A DNA stretch of 64,000 nt from Theropithecus gelada (Eukaryota; Chordata; Mammalia; Primates; Cercopithecidae), in contig NC_037673.1 in assembly GCF_003255815.1 (NCBI RefSeq), positions 156,745,732-156,809,731 of the forward strand, given 5' to 3'. The position numbers were made by a program, and so were the translations under genes. Under the pieces are notes generated by a model. That model searched no databases and had not been told where the DNA came from. It saw nothing but the letters and a program-made list of their open reading frames with translations. This document shows, piece by piece, positions 63,501 through 64,000 of the stretch (the first letter of the stretch is position 1; the number at the start of each line of letters is the position of its first letter).

Positions 63501-63754
63501 TTTGGTCTTGCGGGGGCAGGTGGTGGGCCAGGTGTGGCAGTGGTGGTCCTTCTGGCTGACGGAGGCCAAGAGGTAGTAGTCCAGGAAGTGGGCAGGCGTG
63601 GGCAGGCAGAGGTTCCAGCTGAAGGCCTCCAGGAGCAGCAGCTCTGTGCCGAGCAGCTCCTTCTTGGTGAGGCTGAAGTTCTGGCTGCTCAGGATCCTCG
63701 TGCTGTTTATTTGCTCCAACTTGGGGACATGGTCTTCCCGATCCTCGAACTTAC
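57126..63754 (-). CDS. CCNJL: CCNJL, cyclin J-like, last three coding exons (5' part outside window)
   Basis: Three - strand exons join in phase (303+160+421 nt) to give about 294 C-terminal residues of cyclin-J-like protein. In order: the end of the N-terminal cyclin fold (KFEDREDHVPKL, the motif following the conserved LAS), the C-terminal cyclin fold (AHFLDYYL, YFLEVTLQ, FQPSVVAAACV, CIEILL), and a long Pro/Gln/Ser/Thr-rich tail ending MFPTGCFDR. No frameshift or stop. Cyclin J-like proteins are atypical cyclins with no firmly assigned kinase partner in mammals. The gene converges on FABP6, with 3' ends about 12.5 kb apart, as on human 5q33.3. The first exons and start codon lie beyond 64000. 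Confidence 0.95.
57547..58768 (-). other. CCNJL last intron, unique part
   Basis: No repeat recognised for 1.2 kb upstream of the last coding exon; no additional exon seen. Confidence 0.5.
58769..59084 (+). mobile_element. Alu in CCNJL intron
   Basis: 'ccagccgggcgcagtggctc' to (AAAT)n; antisense to CCNJL. Confidence 0.95.
59298..59457 (-). CDS. CCNJL: CCNJL coding exon (second cyclin fold)
   Basis: On the - strand: acceptor 'gtttcag|ATCAC' and donor GCTGGT|gtaagt. The 160 nt complete the split Asp codon from the previous exon and encode HVFYKFQPSVVAAACVGASR through LEHLSTCIEILL plus two bases of the next Val. Human has Ile where Val3 of this exon stands, from memory. Confidence 0.95.
59646..59930 (-). 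mobile_element. Alu in CCNJL intron
   Basis: 'gagagtctcactctgtcgcc' to 'gtgagccaccaaac'; its end seeds a tandem array. Confidence 0.93.
59893..60073. repeat. 38-bp Alu-derived minisatellite
   Basis: Four full units at 59893, 59931, 59969 and 60007 and a partial fifth at 60045. Each begins caaagtgctgggattacagg and ends ccaccaaactcc. The unit is the 5' end of an antisense Alu plus a few flanking bases. No unique spacers, so not CRISPR-like. Confidence 0.97.
60074..60529. other. CCNJL intron, unassigned
   Basis: A short L2/MIR 3' end at 60280-60330 ('cctggcccatagtaggcact', 'gtgaatgaatgg'); rest unique. Confidence 0.45.
60530..60823 (+). mobile_element. Alu in CCNJL intron
   Basis: 'tgcttggagcagtggctcac' to A-rich tail; 'catgattt' flanks (60521, 60829). 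Confidence 0.95.
60989..61083 (+). mobile_element. Internally deleted Alu
   Basis: 'gagcagggcatggtagctct' joined at 'taatccca|ggagtttgag'; ends with A/T-rich tail. Confidence 0.88.
61084..61392 (+). mobile_element. Alu in CCNJL intron
   Basis: 'cggctgggcacggtggttca' to A-rich tail. Confidence 0.95.
61577..61856 (-). mobile_element. Young AluYR-like Alu, truncated
   Basis: Carries 'ggctagttttttgtat' and 'acaggcttgag' variants; stops at 'gcttgag', where the next Alu begins. Confidence 0.9.
61857..62153 (-). mobile_element. Alu in CCNJL intron
   Basis: 'agatggagtcttgttcttgt' to 'ccaccgtgcccagtcc'; 'aatcattgat'/'aatcactgat' flank the pair (61569, 62154). Confidence 0.94.
62223..62990 (-). mobile_element. 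Alu disrupted by the UQCRB pseudogene
   Basis: Antisense Alu pieces 62223-62257 and 62724-62990, flanked by 'tgtatcagcagt' (62211-62222 and 62991-63002). The pseudogene sits between. Confidence 0.94.
62258..62723 (+). pseudogene. UQCRB: UQCRB processed pseudogene
   Basis: An intronless cDNA copy of the ~14 kDa ubiquinol-binding subunit of mitochondrial complex III. From the ATG at 62265 it reads MAGMKAVAASGKWLDGIRKW and continues through EAIRRLPEN. There a one-base deletion shifts frame; in the restored phase there are TAG (62453) and TGA (62504) stops before the expected end. A 3' UTR with AATAAA (62694) and an A-rich tail follow. It is flanked by imperfect 16-bp direct repeats (62242-62257, 62724-62739) inside an antisense Alu, as expected for L1-driven retroposition. 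Non-functional as a UQCRB gene. Confidence 0.93.
63003..63451 (-). other. CCNJL intron next to the cyclin-box exon
   Basis: Repeat-free; small direct repeat 'gtttcaagtaa' (63051, 63062). No other exon seen. Confidence 0.5.
63452..63754 (-). CDS. CCNJL: CCNJL coding exon (cyclin box)
   Basis: Read on the - strand: acceptor 'cccacag|GTAAG', 100 whole codons KFEDRED...EVTLQ, donor CAAG|gtgaca. The previous exon must supply the A of the split AGT Ser codon preceding KFED. Carries the end of the first cyclin fold and a Cys/His-rich linker (DHHCHTWPTTCPRKTKEC) before the second fold. Confidence 0.95.
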
Positions 63755-64000
63755 CTGTGGGGGAGCAGGGGAAGCAGGGGTTACTGGAAGACATTTACCT
63801 GCACCCAGAAAGCTAACGGCCCACCTTACAGTGCCTGGACAGTGCTGGCAAAGAAGACAGAAAGCAGACAGGCCGGACTGAGGAGGAATAAGAGCACTCA
63901 TTCCAGATCTGTCAAACCTAGGCTTGAATGTGCAAGCCATCACTTCCCACTGGGGGATCACGGCTCTGTGTCTCAGCCTCTCTGTGACTCAGCTTCCTCG
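63755..64000 (-). other. CCNJL intron at window edge
   Basis: Sequence upstream of the cyclin-box exon; MIR-like trace near 63950-64000 ('ctctgtgactcagcttcctc'). The earlier coding exons are outside. Confidence 0.6.

Overview
This is primate nuclear DNA, most likely from an Old World monkey. Hand reading finds roughly 80 Alu-derived segments covering about a third of the window, plus L2, MIR, L1M, a MaLR LTR, hAT-Charlie and Tigger fossils and many microsatellites. Several young Alus carry the variants I associate with the Cercopithecidae AluYR lineage: '...ggctcaagcctgtaat', 'actagccgggc', 'gagatccggccactgc', and one copy with a 12-nt internal deletion. The protein-coding exons are close to human genes known to be neighbours on 5q33.3. 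There are no bacterial, phage or plasmid features, and most long open frames are Alu or microsatellite read-through.

Two real protein-coding genes are present, arranged tail to tail. FABP6 (ileal bile acid-binding protein, gastrotropin) lies on the + strand in four exons (33231-33297, 35995-36170, 38706-38795, 42770-42823). They encode 128 residues, with a TATA box at 33151, a bile-acid receptor IR-1 element at 33021 and an AATAAA signal at 42860. The last three coding exons of CCNJL (cyclin J-like) lie on the - strand (63452-63754, 59298-59457, 57126-57546). Its 3' UTR runs to a probable poly(A) site near 55410, and the start of CCNJL lies beyond the right edge. About 12.5 kb of repeat-rich DNA separates the two 3' ends.

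The 33 kb left of the FABP6 promoter is an accumulation of mobile elements. It includes a MaLR LTR chopped up by Alus (11064-12806), a Tigger1-like DNA transposon with a recognisable transposase N-terminus (26496-28064), several L1M 3' ends, nested Alus with clear target-site duplications, two ~250-bp CCTT arrays and an assembly gap of N at 14662-15026. One candidate upstream exon (1433-1541) may belong to a longer FABP6 transcript, and a strong CTCF-type motif sits at 1893. A processed UQCRB pseudogene has inserted into an Alu at 62258-62723, upstream of the CCNJL exons on the + strand.

I see no new gene system. The most useful points are the regulatory elements around FABP6, the lysine at FABP6 residue 79, the layered retroposition events, an Alu-seeded 38-bp minisatellite in a CCNJL intron, and the lineage-diagnostic Alus. 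Repeat family names and comparisons with human proteins come from memory and were not checked by a search; Alu boundaries are good to about 5-10 bases.
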